Notes: generated by a model not told the origin, from the letters alone. Shown: positions 25,925 to 37,329, counted from the first letter of the stretch. The stretch is DNA of 64,000 bases from Urophycis tenuis (GCA_036785325.1 JAXIVH010000006.1:7991984-8055983); one strand, 5' to 3'. Program-made: numbers and translations.

Positions 25925-26218
25925 TTCAGAGTTCACCTGAACCCTGCATAACCCTACCCTCAGCAGGTGACGGTAGTCTGTATTTGTTGTACGTCTTGGC
26001 ACCTTAATGGCTCTTTGTAACTTGGCACTTAGTCAGATATGTTGTATACTAGCAATGGATAACCTAGCAATTGAAATGCTTGAAACTTGTTCTGCTGACT
26101 TTCTCACTGTATTAGCAGCAATGAAATGTTTCACCTTCTTATGACAAATGTACTTTTTGTATGTCGCTTTGGATAAAAGTGTCTGCTAAATGCCCTGAAT
26201 GTAAATGTTAATGTAAAG
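25925..26218 (+). repeat. Dispersed repeat, longest uninterrupted copy (copy 3)
   Basis: Starts TTCAGAGTTCACCTGAACCC, continues through TTGGCACTTAGTCAGATATG and TTAGCAGCAATGAAATGTTT, and ends in the fish tail GTCGCTTTGGATAAAAGTGT with TAAATG repeats. The start defines the 5' limit of the family, which is shared with 44066. Confidence 0.75.
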
Positions 26219-27846
26219 GCCGGCTGTTGCATTGTCTCGCGTCGCCCCTTTTTTTGGTCGCAAAGTTGCATTTGAACACCGCAGACAGTCAACTACTAGC
26301 ACATTTGTTCTGTGCCTGTGTGAGAGGAAATAACTCCCTACCAGCAGGTGGCGGTAGTCTGTATTCGTCTTTCAAAAAGAGACATCGGAAAAACCAGGGC
26401 TATAGTTATATACAAACATGAAAGACAGCAGCGTTTGCCTACCATTTCACACCAATCTTGCTCAGACGGTTTTGTGATATAGCTACTTCTAATTGAGAAC
26501 ATGTGAAAATGATGAATGATGAGATGCGACAATCGAAAAAAATGGACAATCTCTTTGTGCATTCCCAGTCGTTTGCTGCTTTGGCCACTTCCGTTTCTCT
26601 TCTCATGCATTGATTCGTTAAAACTGAACAGCCCATCCGAGTGATTTCTCTCACTGACGGTCTCCATCTGCGATTCAACACGCCGAATCGGCCGACAAAC
26701 TGGCACACCGAGGCTATTGCAAACAGTTCGGGACACACCGGGGAAGCGAAGGCCACAGACGCTCACCAAGGGCCCCACATTGTCCGATGGCCAACCGTGG
26801 GCCCAGTGTGTCTTACGTTTAACAGGAAATGGTGCCTTACCGGGAATGATCCTCTGCCCCAGTATCCTCCATAGTGTAACACACTGGAAGGTATAATGTA
26901 GTGAACTACTTGGAAACATGGAGAGACTTGTTTGGTTGCCCCAAGCAACATTACACCTTGTTTCTGTCACCTTGATTCCGTTTCATCCAATGTGTTCTCA
27001 GTACACAAGATTGGTGAATCTGAGGATTTCCACCAACTTTGTTTAAATATTTGTATGGCATGGCAAGGCATGGCAAGAAAGAGGTGTTAGTAGGACAGTG
27101 TTTACAAGCACACACTTTGTTTGCATGCCACCATCGTGATATTAAGGGCTGCCTTGAAGACTTTTGATTGGTTCTGTAAGGCATGTTGTTCTCCTATTCA
27201 ACTATAATCTCTTTGACTCTTCCACACAATTTGAGCCACACGGCCTGGGCGATAGTCCTCCGTCTCCATTGGCACCAAGCGTTTAGAGTCCGACTTGTGA
27301 GTCTAGTGCCCAACATCCAGATTAGGCCTCCATTTTTGTTGCGTTTGTCAGACTTTTCAGTTACTTTTCTTCGATTGTCAGTGTCCCTATCGCACATCGC
27401 ATGTTGACGTGACGAATATCCTGCGGTATAATGGCTTCCTATGACCGCTTGATAATGACTATGTTAATCGGTCATGACTGTTAATTTCATTACTGTTAAA
27501 TTGGTAAATTAAAAGGGAAATGCGCTGCTGAGGAGCTGGGAGGATAATTCAAGATGGCCAAGAGACATAAGCATCACTTAGATTCAATGGAAAATAAATA
27601 TCATCCTAATATGGCAAAGTTTTTGTATTGGTCATATGTGCTGTTGGTTGATAGTATTTTTTTTTTTTTTTTTTAATAATAGGCCTATCATGGATGGGCT
27701 TTCGAGTATCGCCATTAACTAGACTGACTCTGACGTAGGAACATAGAACGCAGGCGCTTTACGCATCACGGTCATCAAAGAGAGTGGATAAAATAGGCCC
27801 GCAGCAAAACGCGTTGTAAGAACCCCCCCACCTACGCATTATCCGC

Positions 27847-27998
27847 TGATTGGAGTTACGCAGGTAGCCGGTTTTCATTTTATAAACCAAAGGGTGGAAC
27901 TCTCACTCAGTCGTCTCCTGATCTCACTGCAGGATCTACTGCTCACAACTCAACGCCAGGACCCTTTTCCACCCAGTTGTCAGCTCAACCGAACGCAG
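27847..27998 (+). promoter_or_regulatory. tac3: tac3 promoter and noncoding first exon
   Basis: An ATTGG (inverted CCAAT) sits at 27847-27851 and a TATAAA at 27881-27886, about 30 bp apart. This places transcription start near 27912. A first exon of about 87 bp, all 5' UTR, ends at 27998 at the donor CGCAG|GTAAGC. It joins to the acceptor at 28303, just before the ATG exon. The start point is inferred from TATA spacing. Confidence 0.7.
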
Positions 27999-28317
27999 GT
28001 AAGCAGTGATGTATTTCTATAGAGCTGATGATTGATTGATTTTGAACTTAGTGTAGACATAGTGTCACGCTCAGCTGGATAAATATACAATTCAAATAAA
28101 TAACGAATTAGAAGGTTTTACATTTTTCACGAAAACAGCTGAACGTGCCATGCGTTATTACGCATGGAGCGCGAAGACGCGCCAAATGCAACAGGTTAAT
28201 CGGAACAATTAGATAGACTACCGATAAGAAACAGTGAGTAATATTCATCATGGCAAGTGTTTTCTTCTAACTTATTGTAAATGAAATATGTTTTCCTGTA
28301 CAGGCAGTGCAAAGAAG

Positions 28318-29371
28318 ATGCGAATAAGTTTGGTGCTAGTCACTCTGTTTCTTGTTATGAAACTCCGATACACCCAATCCAGATGTGAGGAGCCCGCATC
28401 GCGGAGACCATTCTCAGGCGTAGGTGTTGAGGCTCACAAACTACAGCTGTAGCTTGTCAATGTGTCATCCTCAACAAAATGTGAAAATGTACTGTAAATC
28501 GTTTTCTTGTCATCATTTCAATAGCCCAGTTTAGTGAACCAGCGGAACATTGTGAGGAGATTCAGTGATTTGGATTATGACAGTTTTGTGGGTCTGATGG
28601 GCAAAAGAAGCACACAGGGTGAGTCGCGTTTGGAGCTTTCTCTACATGGATCAGAAATAGATAAAAATAATAAATCAATTTATGAATTAATTTAAATTCA
28701 TTTATTAATAAAATCTCTCCAGATGTAACATTTTATTTGCTTACCAAGCAACGCAGTCCGGTTTTAATGTAGGCCCTTTATATATTTGTGTATAAAATAA
28801 TATGTTTTAATTATATTAAAAGGTGTTTTTTGTATCACTTTTTACAGCTGCAAATGCTATACCGCCAGCAAATAAAAGTAAGAACATTACACATTTGGCA
28901 ATACATGACTTTTCATGATAAAAGCAACTGAATTGATATGATGATACAAATCATTTTTATCAGGAGAGATGCACGACATCTTCGTTGGTCTCATGGGACG
29001 GAGAAACTCAGAAACTGGTGAGCTTCGTGTTTTGCGCACTCTGCGGCATAATTCACGGTTCAGAGGAGAGAGTCTGGTAAAGGATCCGTTGATGACATCG
29101 GTTTCCTGTACAAACTGCCTTTGTCTTATCGTTGTTTGCTCTCGCAGATAATGGTGCCTGGATGAAAACCTACCCGGAGCGGAGAGGAGTGTTCCTGAAT
29201 AAGTGTAGACTCCGGTAAGTGGCGTCCTTAAACATGTATTAGCTGTATTATGATTATTTTCTCCATTCAGATAGGTAATGCTAATTAGAACTTTCTTATT
29301 GTATTCAAAGGCCTAAATGATAAATTGACAGATCGGTTGTCTTTTTTTCCAGGTTTCGGCGTGGACTTTAG
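28318..29371 (+). CDS. tac3: Tachykinin-3 precursor (neurokinin B and neurokinin F-like peptides)
   Basis: Coding exons 28318-28419, 28525-28618, 28848-28877, 28964-29017, 29148-29214 and 29353-29371 join in phase to give a 121-residue secreted prepropeptide, a normal length for fish tac3. Residues 1 to about 20 (MRISLVLVTLFLVMKLRYTQ) form the signal peptide. Exon 2 carries RR-FSDLDYDSFVGLMG-KR, the neurokinin F (NKB-related) peptide found in fish. The fourth coding exon carries KR-EMHDIFVGLMG-RR, neurokinin B. Both have dibasic cleavage sites and a Gly amide donor, so the predicted mature peptides end in FVGLM-amide. NKB acts on NK3-type receptors in the brain and affects the reproductive axis. 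The short exons, each carrying one peptide unit, match tachykinin gene architecture. The donor after exon 1 is GGC|GTAGGT. It is upstream of and convergent with the galactosyltransferase gene. Paralogue (tac3a or tac3b) was not resolved. Confidence 0.93.
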
Positions 29372-29618
29372 TTGTGCCTTTAGAGTAGGCTATATTTCAT
29401 CTGGTTGAGATGACTGACCATTACGGAACATACGAAAAGCAACTAATGTCTCGCCACGTGTCACGAGACATTTTACACTACAACACTCCGGATTGTTTAT
29501 TATGGCTACTGTTATATCACATGTTTGTAGTCCATATAAGTGATCTGACCAACAAGTGTTGTGTAGAAATACCGGCATCTCATTTAATTTATTTACCTTA
29601 TTATATTCCTTGCCATTA

Positions 29619-29624
29619 AAATAA
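29619..29624 (+). terminator. tac3: tac3 polyadenylation signal
   Basis: AATAAA about 250 bp after the stop codon, preceded by an overlapping ATTAAA, is the first canonical signal downstream. Confidence 0.65.
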
Positions 29625-29639
29625 ACAATTTTGTAAAAA

Positions 29640-30751
29640 ATGGAATATGATGTTTAGTTTGATTATTGATGACACCCTTGTGTTGACTCACGTTTACTAA
29701 GTCTACTGCAGGTGATGCTGACAATGCCTTCATCTGTTACGTGATTATATTGGAAGGACTTAAGAATAATGCATATTATACTAATATATATAGATACACA
29801 CACACACACACACATATCCCGCCCCCATCAAACATTTTGACCATCGAGGTCATGAGCTCAGGTCAGATGGACGTCATGGGGATAATGATGCAACCCATTT
29901 TCAATGACACCTATTTGGCCATACTTAACCACATACATACAACCACATACTGATTGTCGAGTAGCCTTTCTTCTTCTGAGACTTTACTGAACACAAGCAC
30001 ATCCCACGTGTGAAATAACAAACAATGTGTTATGATGGAAAGGCATGGTAAATAAATCTTCAACAAAACAACATCAACATGTTTTTTTGTACACATGCTA
30101 CAGAACATGCTGCAAACACTGAACAGAAACTGCAGTAAAACAATTGGGTGAGGGTACAGGGGTTCTTCCAACACAGGAAAACAAAACAAAAAATAATGCA
30201 ATAAATAAATAAACATCTTATGCATGAAAAAAAAAGAATATCCATCAACAGAAGGGTTAACATGTGTATTACGGATCATAGAAAAACATCACAAGCCATC
30301 AAGAGGGTTTAACATGTGTATTTATGATATTTGGATAGGATAGTTAGAGTTTAATGGGAAAGGCACTGCTGTTTTAAAAATTGTAATCAACAGAGTAGAT
30401 GAGCCTATAACACACATGTAGCTCAAGTCAGACGCCATAGAATAAGAACACCCATAAGTCACTGCTTTTTGTGCAATCAAGGATTTGCTCATGCCCAATA
30501 CATTCAGGACATCAGCTGGCGCCACTTATTTTAACCAAACCATGTCATGTCTTCATGGAAACGATCAGTGGCTGTGGAAAAAAACAAACAAAAAACAATA
30601 AGGTAACCATTAAAAAAAAAAATGTTTTGTTCAGCGTCACACATTTCGTTCACCGCTTCATCGTATGGAATATCACCACAATTGCTTTTGGCTTCAAATC
30701 AATACCTGTCAAAGTTTCTTCAATGGCCATTTGCAATCCATCAAAGTGCCT

Positions 30752-30814
<63 letters not shown>

Positions 30815-30855
30815 ATCAACACCACGTCATCAGAAGGGAAGTGATTCTGAATTGT
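29640..30855. other. Convergent intergenic region between tac3 and the galactosyltransferase
   Basis: AT-rich sequence with a CA run at about 29797-29813 and a (TG)n array at 30754-30812. Part of it is probably 3' UTR of the minus-strand gene. No gene is seen. Confidence 0.55.
30754..30812. repeat. (TG)n microsatellite
   Basis: A pure TG array of about 59 bp, 50 bp beyond the stop codon of the minus-strand gene and so probably in its 3' UTR. Confidence 0.96.
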
Positions 30856-30860
30856 CTCCT

Positions 30861-33800
30861 TCACCTCGTATGTGCGGCGCCAGCACTGCCTGGTCGGTGA
30901 TTGTGAATCGTCTCCACTTGGCCCGAGATTGTCTCCATTTTGCTGTGACTCCCGTCAACGCTGATGTCTGAAGTCGCGTGGCTCCTCGACCTGTTCTTAT
31001 TTTCCTCCTCCTCCTCTCCCTCCTCCTCCTCCTCCTCCTCTTCCTCGGTGCGGTTAAGTCTTCCAGGGCTCTGGGTTTGTGGGGAGGGTCTGCGGGCAGG
31101 GGGTCCCCGGGGCCCGGACGGCTGGTAGCGGGGTCTGTAGCCGTAGGCTCGCAGGTGGTAAGTGTAGAACTCCAGGGTGTACATTAGCTCTGCATCCACA
31201 TAGTGGAACGATATGGCCAGGTCCGAACAGCAGCGCGGACCCTGTAGCGCGCGCACGCGCACACACACACGCAGGCACACACACACGCAGGCACACATGC
31301 ACACACACAGAGTTATTCAAGAGAACACAAAACATTCAAATATGAAAAAACACATTTGTAATATATCATACCCGTGATGCTGTTTACCTTTTGGAAAATA
31401 CGAACTTGATAGAAAATTGTCTTGAGATTAATGATCAATTGAGTCTCCATTCAAAACCCAGGAAGTGGATTGTTTACATCACTCTAACTAGCCATAATAC
31501 ACCGATGGTCACTCACAAGATCCATAATGGACCTGCCTTATTCAGGTGCAAATTACAGGGAATTAGCTGCATCAACAGTAACAAATTGCCTAATTTTTTC
31601 TTTTGTTGTCAAGACATCGTCTCAACTGCAATTTTCCACTTAATCGTCAAACTCATTTATATCTCCATTCACTCATTCTTTGCAAAGGCCATGCTGGGAA
31701 TATACAATAGGTAATGGATAATAAAATATTCATTAAAATGACTAATTTTGCCTGTGATGTGTCTTTCATTGCAAAACCAGCATCCTACATACAACATAAA
31801 GGCAAAAATAGTACAGCACCATATTTAGCATGTTTTTGTTTGGTTATGCTTGAAAACAGGAACAATTGTGACTTGTCGGGTGTGTACAAACTACTATGAT
31901 AGTAAAGGCTTTAAGCCGTGGGAAGAGGGCCTACCTGACCTCAGGAATCTAAAGCGTTCTCTACTCTAGATAGTTCTGCGCCATATTAGATGACATGATT
32001 TAGTTAATGTTTGCTAAAATTGTATTGAAATGAATCAGTGAATCAATAAATTGATCAATCAACCAATTAAGTAATCAACTAATCACTTATCAGGTACAAA
32101 TATCCAACATGGGTTACCTGGGAAGACAAAGCCAGCAGTTGCATGCGTGAAATACGATTATCGAATGCATTGTATGTGATGAGATGACGCTGGCTTAACA
32201 CAAAAACAAGAAATCAGTGCAGGTCAGGGAGGAGGACATGTGGACGGCTCGCTGCCACGTACCTCCACGATGGGGTAGTAACAGTAATTCCAGTACCAGA
32301 AGCTCTTGGAGAACTTGCCGGTCAGGTGGTGCTCGGGAACAAAGGGGTGAAAGGTCTCCCGGCGGAGCGTGTCCCTGGAGTCTCCTGCCAGCACCCCCAT
32401 CTTCTCCAGACACTGTCCCAGCGCCAGGTCCTCCACGGGGGTGGTGTGCGTGCACACGCTGGTCCGGAAGCCCTCCACGAACCTCCGGAGGGCCTCCTTG
32501 CTCAGCACGTAGCCCGCGCCGCCGCTCATGTAGCCCTGCTTGGCGTAGGGCTTGAAGCGCTTGCCGAAGTAGACGGGCTCGTCCGGCGTGTGGTTGGCCA
32601 GCGCCCAGCGCAGATTGTCCACCACCACGTAGGTGTCGTCGTCGGCCTTGAGGAACCAGTCGGCCTGGTGGGCGTGGTGCTGGTGGACGTAGTGGAAGGC
32701 TCGGATGGTCTTTCGGTACAGCTGGTCGCGGCCCTCCTTGGTCCCCAGGCCCACCGTGGGGAAGCGGGGGTCTGACATGGAGCTCATGAACACCACTGTG
32801 TTGCAGTGGCGAGCCCAGGTGGCCTTGACGTGGCGGGTCCTGGAGCGCAGGTTATAAGGGCCTGTCATCACCCAGCACAGAACACGCACCTTCTGGAACA
32901 GCATGTCGGCCACCAGATGGTCCTCTCCTGGTTAGACACAGCCATAGCCAGGGTCAAGAAAACTGTTAGTGTGGATGTCAATGGATTAACGTACATTCAT
33001 CTGTTCCATGAAATAATATGTGTGCTTTTATGGTTGGTGTTGGTTTTTCATTTGTGTTTTGGTTTGTAAACATGATTAAGCAAGAGCATGTCCTGACCAC
33101 TTAAATTAACCATAAAATACATGTGTGTGTTTTGTGGTTACTTGAAGCCAGGTGCTACAGCAACATTAAGTAAACACAAAACAAATGTGTGTGGTTTGTG
33201 GTTACTTGAAGCCAGGTGCTACAGCAACAATAAGTAAACACAAAACGCATGTGTGTGGTTTGTGATGACTTGAAGCCAGGTGCTGTAGCAACATTAAGTT
33301 ACTTAACATTAAGTTACTTAATGTTGCTGTAGCATCCATTTGTAACTGAAACACCAGGCTAGCTTCTGTTTTGTTTTGTCTCACTTAAAGAAATCTTGCT
33401 TAATTCGGATCACTATAATTGTCATAGAAAGTCAAGTTACTGTCTATTCAAACATATCATGAACAAACGGTGACAAAGCAGTAACAGGGACAACATGTGA
33501 CATGAACAGGCATGCACAGGCATGACATGCACATTGTATACTGTTTACACTTTACACTTTTCACTTGCATGTTATGCCACTGTGAGTAACCGTTTAATAC
33601 CTCAATGATCACTACCTCCATCTGCACTGTTTGTCACTTTGTTAACTATCTATAGTTACCGTCATTTTAATAACCACTGTCACTTTTCAATTTTGCACCT
33701 TATTCTGCATTTCTGCATTTCAACCTGCACCTTAATCGCTCATTTGCACTTCTGGTTAGAACGCCAACTGTATTTCGTTGTCCCTGTACTTGTACTCTGC

Positions 33801-34284
33801 ACAATGACAATAAAGTTGAATCTAATATAATCTAATCTAATCATAAATGGCCCATTTCCTGGAATGCGGTCAGTTTATATTGCTTACGTATTTTGTGCTA
33901 AATCAATTCACATAGAATACAATGTGTGTTGGAGGCTCTGCCCTGTAGCGTCCAGTTAAAAGCAGCTCACCCATGTGGCCAGAGAAGTGGCACTAGATTA
34001 ACATCACGTTGACACTGCGCATTCAAAAGGACAACATTTTGGTCACCTGCATGGTAAGGGTGGAGTAAGTTGATCAGGGCGCCTCCATCCTTCATCCAGT
34101 TTGTCATGTCATCAGCGGGCGTCACTCCTCCGCCTGCTCGTGACGCTGAAACAGCAGCGTCCTGGGCCTCCGACAGCACTGGGGAGCTCCTCTCAAACGA
34201 CAGCTGGCGCAGTACGAGGTACATGCTGCAACACCCCACCAGGACGCCGGTGCAGAAGGCTCCCGGGGAGCCAAGGCCCTTCAT
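30861..34284 (-). CDS. c1galt1l: C1GALT1-like core 1 beta-1,3-galactosyltransferase
   Basis: Three coding exons on the minus strand, 34284-34047, 32927-32263 and 31241-30861, join in phase to give 427 residues; human C1GALT1 has 363. It is a type II Golgi enzyme that adds galactose in beta-1,3 linkage to GalNAc on Ser/Thr (T antigen, core 1), family GT31. Visible features: N-terminal signal anchor at about residues 5-25 (GAFCTGVLVGCCSMYLVLRQ), KVRVLCWVMTGP, HVKATWARHCN, the metal-binding DDD in DWFLKADDDTYV, YFGKRFKPYAKQGYMSGGAG, ETFHPFVPEHHL and FWYWNYCYYP. The conserved C-terminal CCSDLAISFHYVD is in exon 3. The first ATG (34284) has a good context (GTCACCATGA). After the family's normal end an extra tail of about 70 residues contains a Glu run from a TCC microsatellite (31003-31045). 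Most fish have several C1GALT1 paralogues, so the exact symbol is tentative. Confidence 0.9.
31003..31045. repeat. (TCC)n microsatellite inside the galactosyltransferase coding exon
   Basis: On the minus strand it encodes an acidic run (EEEEEEEEEGEEEEE) in the C-terminal tail. It is in frame and uninterrupted by stops. Confidence 0.9.
33122..33345. repeat. ~64-bp tandem repeat, three copies, ending in an inverted copy
   Basis: Three copies of a unit containing TTACTTGAAGCCAGGTGCTA and CAGCAACATTAAGTA lie at about 33122-33184, 33185-33248 and 33249-33300. A short inverted segment (ACTTAATGTTGCTGTAGCA) follows and forms a hairpin with the third copy. It lies in intron 1 of the minus-strand gene. 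Confidence 0.85.
33505..33845 (+). mobile_element. Retroelement 3'-end remnant with (TCTAA)n tail
   Basis: The stretch ends TTGCACTTCTGGTTAGAACG, then GTATTTCGTTGTCCCTGTAC, ACAATGACAATAAAGTTGAA and TCTAA repeats at 33819-33841. This is a common fish non-LTR retroelement 3' terminus. The upstream limit is approximate and no coding part is seen. Confidence 0.6.
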
Positions 34285-34361
34285 GGTGACCTGGCCTGAG
34301 ACGCCTCTCACAAGGCCAAGGGGTCGATGGTCATGTCACAACAGTGTCGGTGCAACGCGCC

Positions 34362-34369
34362 TATTTAAA
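34362..34369 (-). promoter_or_regulatory. c1galt1l: TATA-like element of the galactosyltransferase gene
   Basis: On the minus strand TTTAAATA lies 78-85 bp upstream of the ATG at 34284, which would give a 5' UTR of about 50 bp in a single first exon. This is inferred from motif and spacing only. Confidence 0.4.
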
Positions 34370-35212
34370 CCAGTAGGTGGATATAGAGAGACGTGTAAAC
34401 GGGATGGTAGCCTTTGCGACTAGGAACGGTGTACATTGAAATATAGATAGGCATCAGGGCCTAACTGACAAACATGGCTAGGATATCTCCACAAGGTACA
34501 GCAATTGATAGACGTTGAGACATCAATAAAGGTTTATGGTCTGTGCTTCAGAAAAACTATTCTGAAAAGGACGGAAATATTCCACAAACTTTTGAGTAGG
34601 CCTACTATCAAGTACCACACCGGAGGACCACGTTTTGGCGGTATGTCTAAAACTTCGCCTTCTTACAACGAATATCGATACTAATGCTCGTACTACAATT
34701 CATTTGTTAATTCCCATGGTAATCTCTAAAACAGGTTCCTGATTAATGTCGTTTTACAGCCACCTGGACATTACGTCCACAAGATCTCAATCATATTACT
34801 GTTGTTTGGCCAATTTTGTATAATGTCGTGGTGACATTAGAAATATATCACTCTTATTAGAACCACATCGCTTTGTAATCACATGAACAACCCAATGCGC
34901 TTCGTGTTTCGAGAAATGCAGGTTAGGGAAACATGTGTCTGAAGCGTTATCGTTGGTTAAATGTACCTTGGTTTTAAGGATCATTCATCATCACTATAAC
35001 CACGACAGTGCGCCTTATTGCTGCTGTGATGTCAACTAAATCACCGTATGCTAAATGATTCTCCAGTCCTGTAAATTGGCCTGTTGACTCGGATTTTTTT
35101 AATCGTCACATCTAAACAATATGCTACATATATATAAACAACGAGGCAATCTGAGGATAACAACCGCGATGATATATCCAAATATGTCCTAGGAAGATTG
35201 ATCCGGTCCACG

Positions 35213-35271
35213 TTGACGTCAAACGCTGCACACCAGGGCGAAGCGCTATTGGTTGGCTTTGGTGACGTCAT
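35213..35271 (+). promoter_or_regulatory. Promoter-like patch with two CRE sites and a CCAAT box
   Basis: TTGACGTCAA (35213-35222) and GTGACGTCAT (35262-35271) are full palindromic cAMP-response elements. An ATTGG (35248-35252) lies between them, and an ATTTATAAG TATA-like motif is near 35363. It may drive a distal b4galnt1 first exon on the plus strand, or serve both divergent genes. Which one cannot be told from sequence. Confidence 0.45.
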
Positions 35272-36270
35272 GTAACGGGCTGTTTCTCCTCGTTGCGTCT
35301 TGAGTACTATATTGAGAGACTCTCAGGACTCTAGTTGCGTCCTCCTCTCTTCTGCGTTGTTGCATTTATAAGTCGCTTTCGGTAGATCATTTTTCTTTTG
35401 GTTCGGTTAGCGTTCATCCTGGAAGGAGAATATAACATTGTAAAGGAAGGCCTTTGATAGAAAACCGGAGGGTAACACAACGTTGACAGTAGGGCCTAAT
35501 AGAAAGAACATCTTAGTGCGGTCTTGGGTATTTTTATTTTGAATTGGTGTTCAATTGCCACCGTCAGTTAACAATTTTAAAACGTCTACTGATTGCAGGG
35601 AAACCTTCACATAAAGCCTAACTGACGAAATGTTGTCTAGTTCTCGGCAAATGGGTAGATTACAGGCCGCAATGCATAAGTTTGGGTTCGCTTACTATAG
35701 TGTTTTAGAATTGGATCGAGACTTTTGGGTTTTTGGTCCGTTTTGGTCCGCACCAGAGTTATAATGAGCGTGCACCGCCCGAAACGAGCTTGAGACACAC
35801 GGCATGTCCTGGTACCTTTCGTCCATCTGTGCAAACCCTCCACGGTTCGATCCAAACGGACCAAATAGCGCAGACAAAGTAGCCTACACGCAACGTTGCC
35901 TTGCCCAACTTGACCCGGTGTACCGAGCAGTAATTAGTCTCACGTGCGCGGGCGCATACACACACTATAGGCCGAATGCAAATAAACAAATGTCATCCGA
36001 ACCAGTAAAGTTGTCTTTCTGCACATGAAATAGTATAGCCTATACTATCTGCTGGTGTCGGTATACAGTCCGCTGGTAGGCTTACTATATGTACTGGTAG
36101 GCAGGGGTTAAACTAGTTTGTCAGTTGGAACTGAACAGAAAAGTGAAAGTTTAGGTAAAACACTCAAAATACATTCCAAAGAGGATCGAAGTAGCCGTCC
36201 TCATCTGTTTGACGGCGAGCCATGCCGCTCGATGAGTGAGCAGCTCTCCTCCCTTTGCCCAGCCAAGTAT

Positions 36271-36440
36271 TTACAAAGGAAGGGGAACCCACTGCTTGCA
36301 TGGTGGTCCCACTGTGTTGATGAAGAGGAGGTTTGCTGCACTTCTTGTTGTCAGTTTGTTTCTAAACTCTGTTATAATGCTGTTCATTGTGCTGAACCCC
36401 CTCTCACAGTCTGCTTTTTTTATTTGGGAGACTTTGACAC
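36271..36440 (-). pseudogene. hAT transposase C-terminal remnant
   Basis: The minus strand reads VSQIKKADCERGFSTMNSII, then TEFRNKLTTRSAANLLFI and NTVGPP. The ERGFSxMN pattern followed by R-N-K-L is the hAT dimerisation signature seen in ZMYM6/KIAA1586-like transposase relatives. Only about 50 residues remain, so it is a dead fragment of a different hAT group from the 4.2-9.6 kb element. Confidence 0.65.
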
Positions 36441-36740
36441 AAACGTCTGTCTGCTGAAACAACTTACCAGCTGCGCAGTGCGCACATGGCGCAAGATCTG
36501 GTTCAGCCGTACGCGCGCAGTGCAGCTCGCTCGTTGTCAGTCCAGCGAAACACTGCACACAAACAGAATATTGAAACATCAAAATATTTTTCTGTATATA
36601 TTGTTTTTATCTGGGAGACTGCAACAAACGTCTGTCTATTGAAACACTTGGGATACCAGCTGCGCTCGTCGACGCAAGATGGTTAAGCAGTACGCACGCT
36701 ATCTCGCTCGGTGTCTGGCGAGTGAAACACTGCACGGAAG
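36417..36740. repeat. ~180-bp tandem duplication beside the hAT remnant
   Basis: The block TTTATTTGGGAGACTTTGAC ... AAACGTCTGTCTGCTGAAAC ... GCGAAACACTGCAC (about 36417-36560) recurs at about 36604-36735 as TTTATCTGGGAGACTGCAAC ... AAACGTCTGTCTATTGAAAC ... GTGAAACACTGCAC, with moderate divergence. It is probably subterminal repeat structure of the transposon. Confidence 0.75.
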
Positions 36741-37329
36741 GTTCAGACACAATTCAGAGGGAGATATATGCAATATATATTTGGGGCAAACGTGTTGCCA
36801 TGGTAGGAGACAGTTTATATTTTTCTTTCCGGTACGGCGTATCCCTCCAAATCTTTTAGTGGTACGCCGTTCCGGCTTGGTCGGTCTACTGCGGATTGCG
36901 TACATTATTTGCATTTGGAGCATGTCGTAGGGCGTAAGCTACTACATCCCCCGAACGTCAATTAAATGTTCACGCAATTGACATCTAAAAACAAAACCAT
37001 CAAAAACATTTTGACACCAGTAGTAATCAATTAACCCAGGTTCCATAGTGCGAAACACCACACGTACATTGCCACATTTTGCCAAGCGACCTGGTTTTCC
37101 TGGTCATTTTAGAGCAACTTTAGTTGCAACTTCCTTACACAGAAGAACCTGGTTTTGGTGTGTGCTTTGAAAACGTCGTTCCACGTTTTTTCATACATCG
37201 CTAGTCCTTTACACTGGTAGATGGGGAAGGAGTCAGACAGTGCAGGCATTAGCTGAAGGAGTGGCCAGTAGTGTGTGTGGTTGGCCACTCCTAATTCGTC
37301 ACGCAGTGACTATACTGTCTCAACCTTCC

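Larger units (their letters stand above)
23900..27840. other. Intergenic, no gene recognised
   Basis: Holds two perfect hairpins (25466-25525 and 25806-25855), a dispersed repeat (25925-26218) and a T run (about 27657-27675). A 210-codon minus-strand open frame (26970-26338) has no recognisable domain and overlaps repeat-like sequence, so I did not call it a gene. Confidence 0.5.
34380..37320. other. Intergenic region between the divergent glycosyltransferase genes
   Basis: Contains a CRE-bearing promoter-like patch (35213-35370), a hAT transposase remnant (36271-36440) and a tandem duplication (36417-36740). Several open frames of 60-75 codons are short and overlap each other in opposite directions; none shows a domain. 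Confidence 0.5.

Noticed and set aside
26338..26970. 210-codon minus-strand open frame
   Set aside because: No recognisable domain, no low-complexity explanation and no splice context. Part overlaps repeat-like sequence (AGCAGGTGGCGGTAGTCTGT is also near 25964). It could be chance; a protein search would decide.
34285..34311. Longer start for the galactosyltransferase at 34311
   Set aside because: The first codon there is GTG; the ATG at 34284 has a good initiation context and directly precedes the signal anchor.
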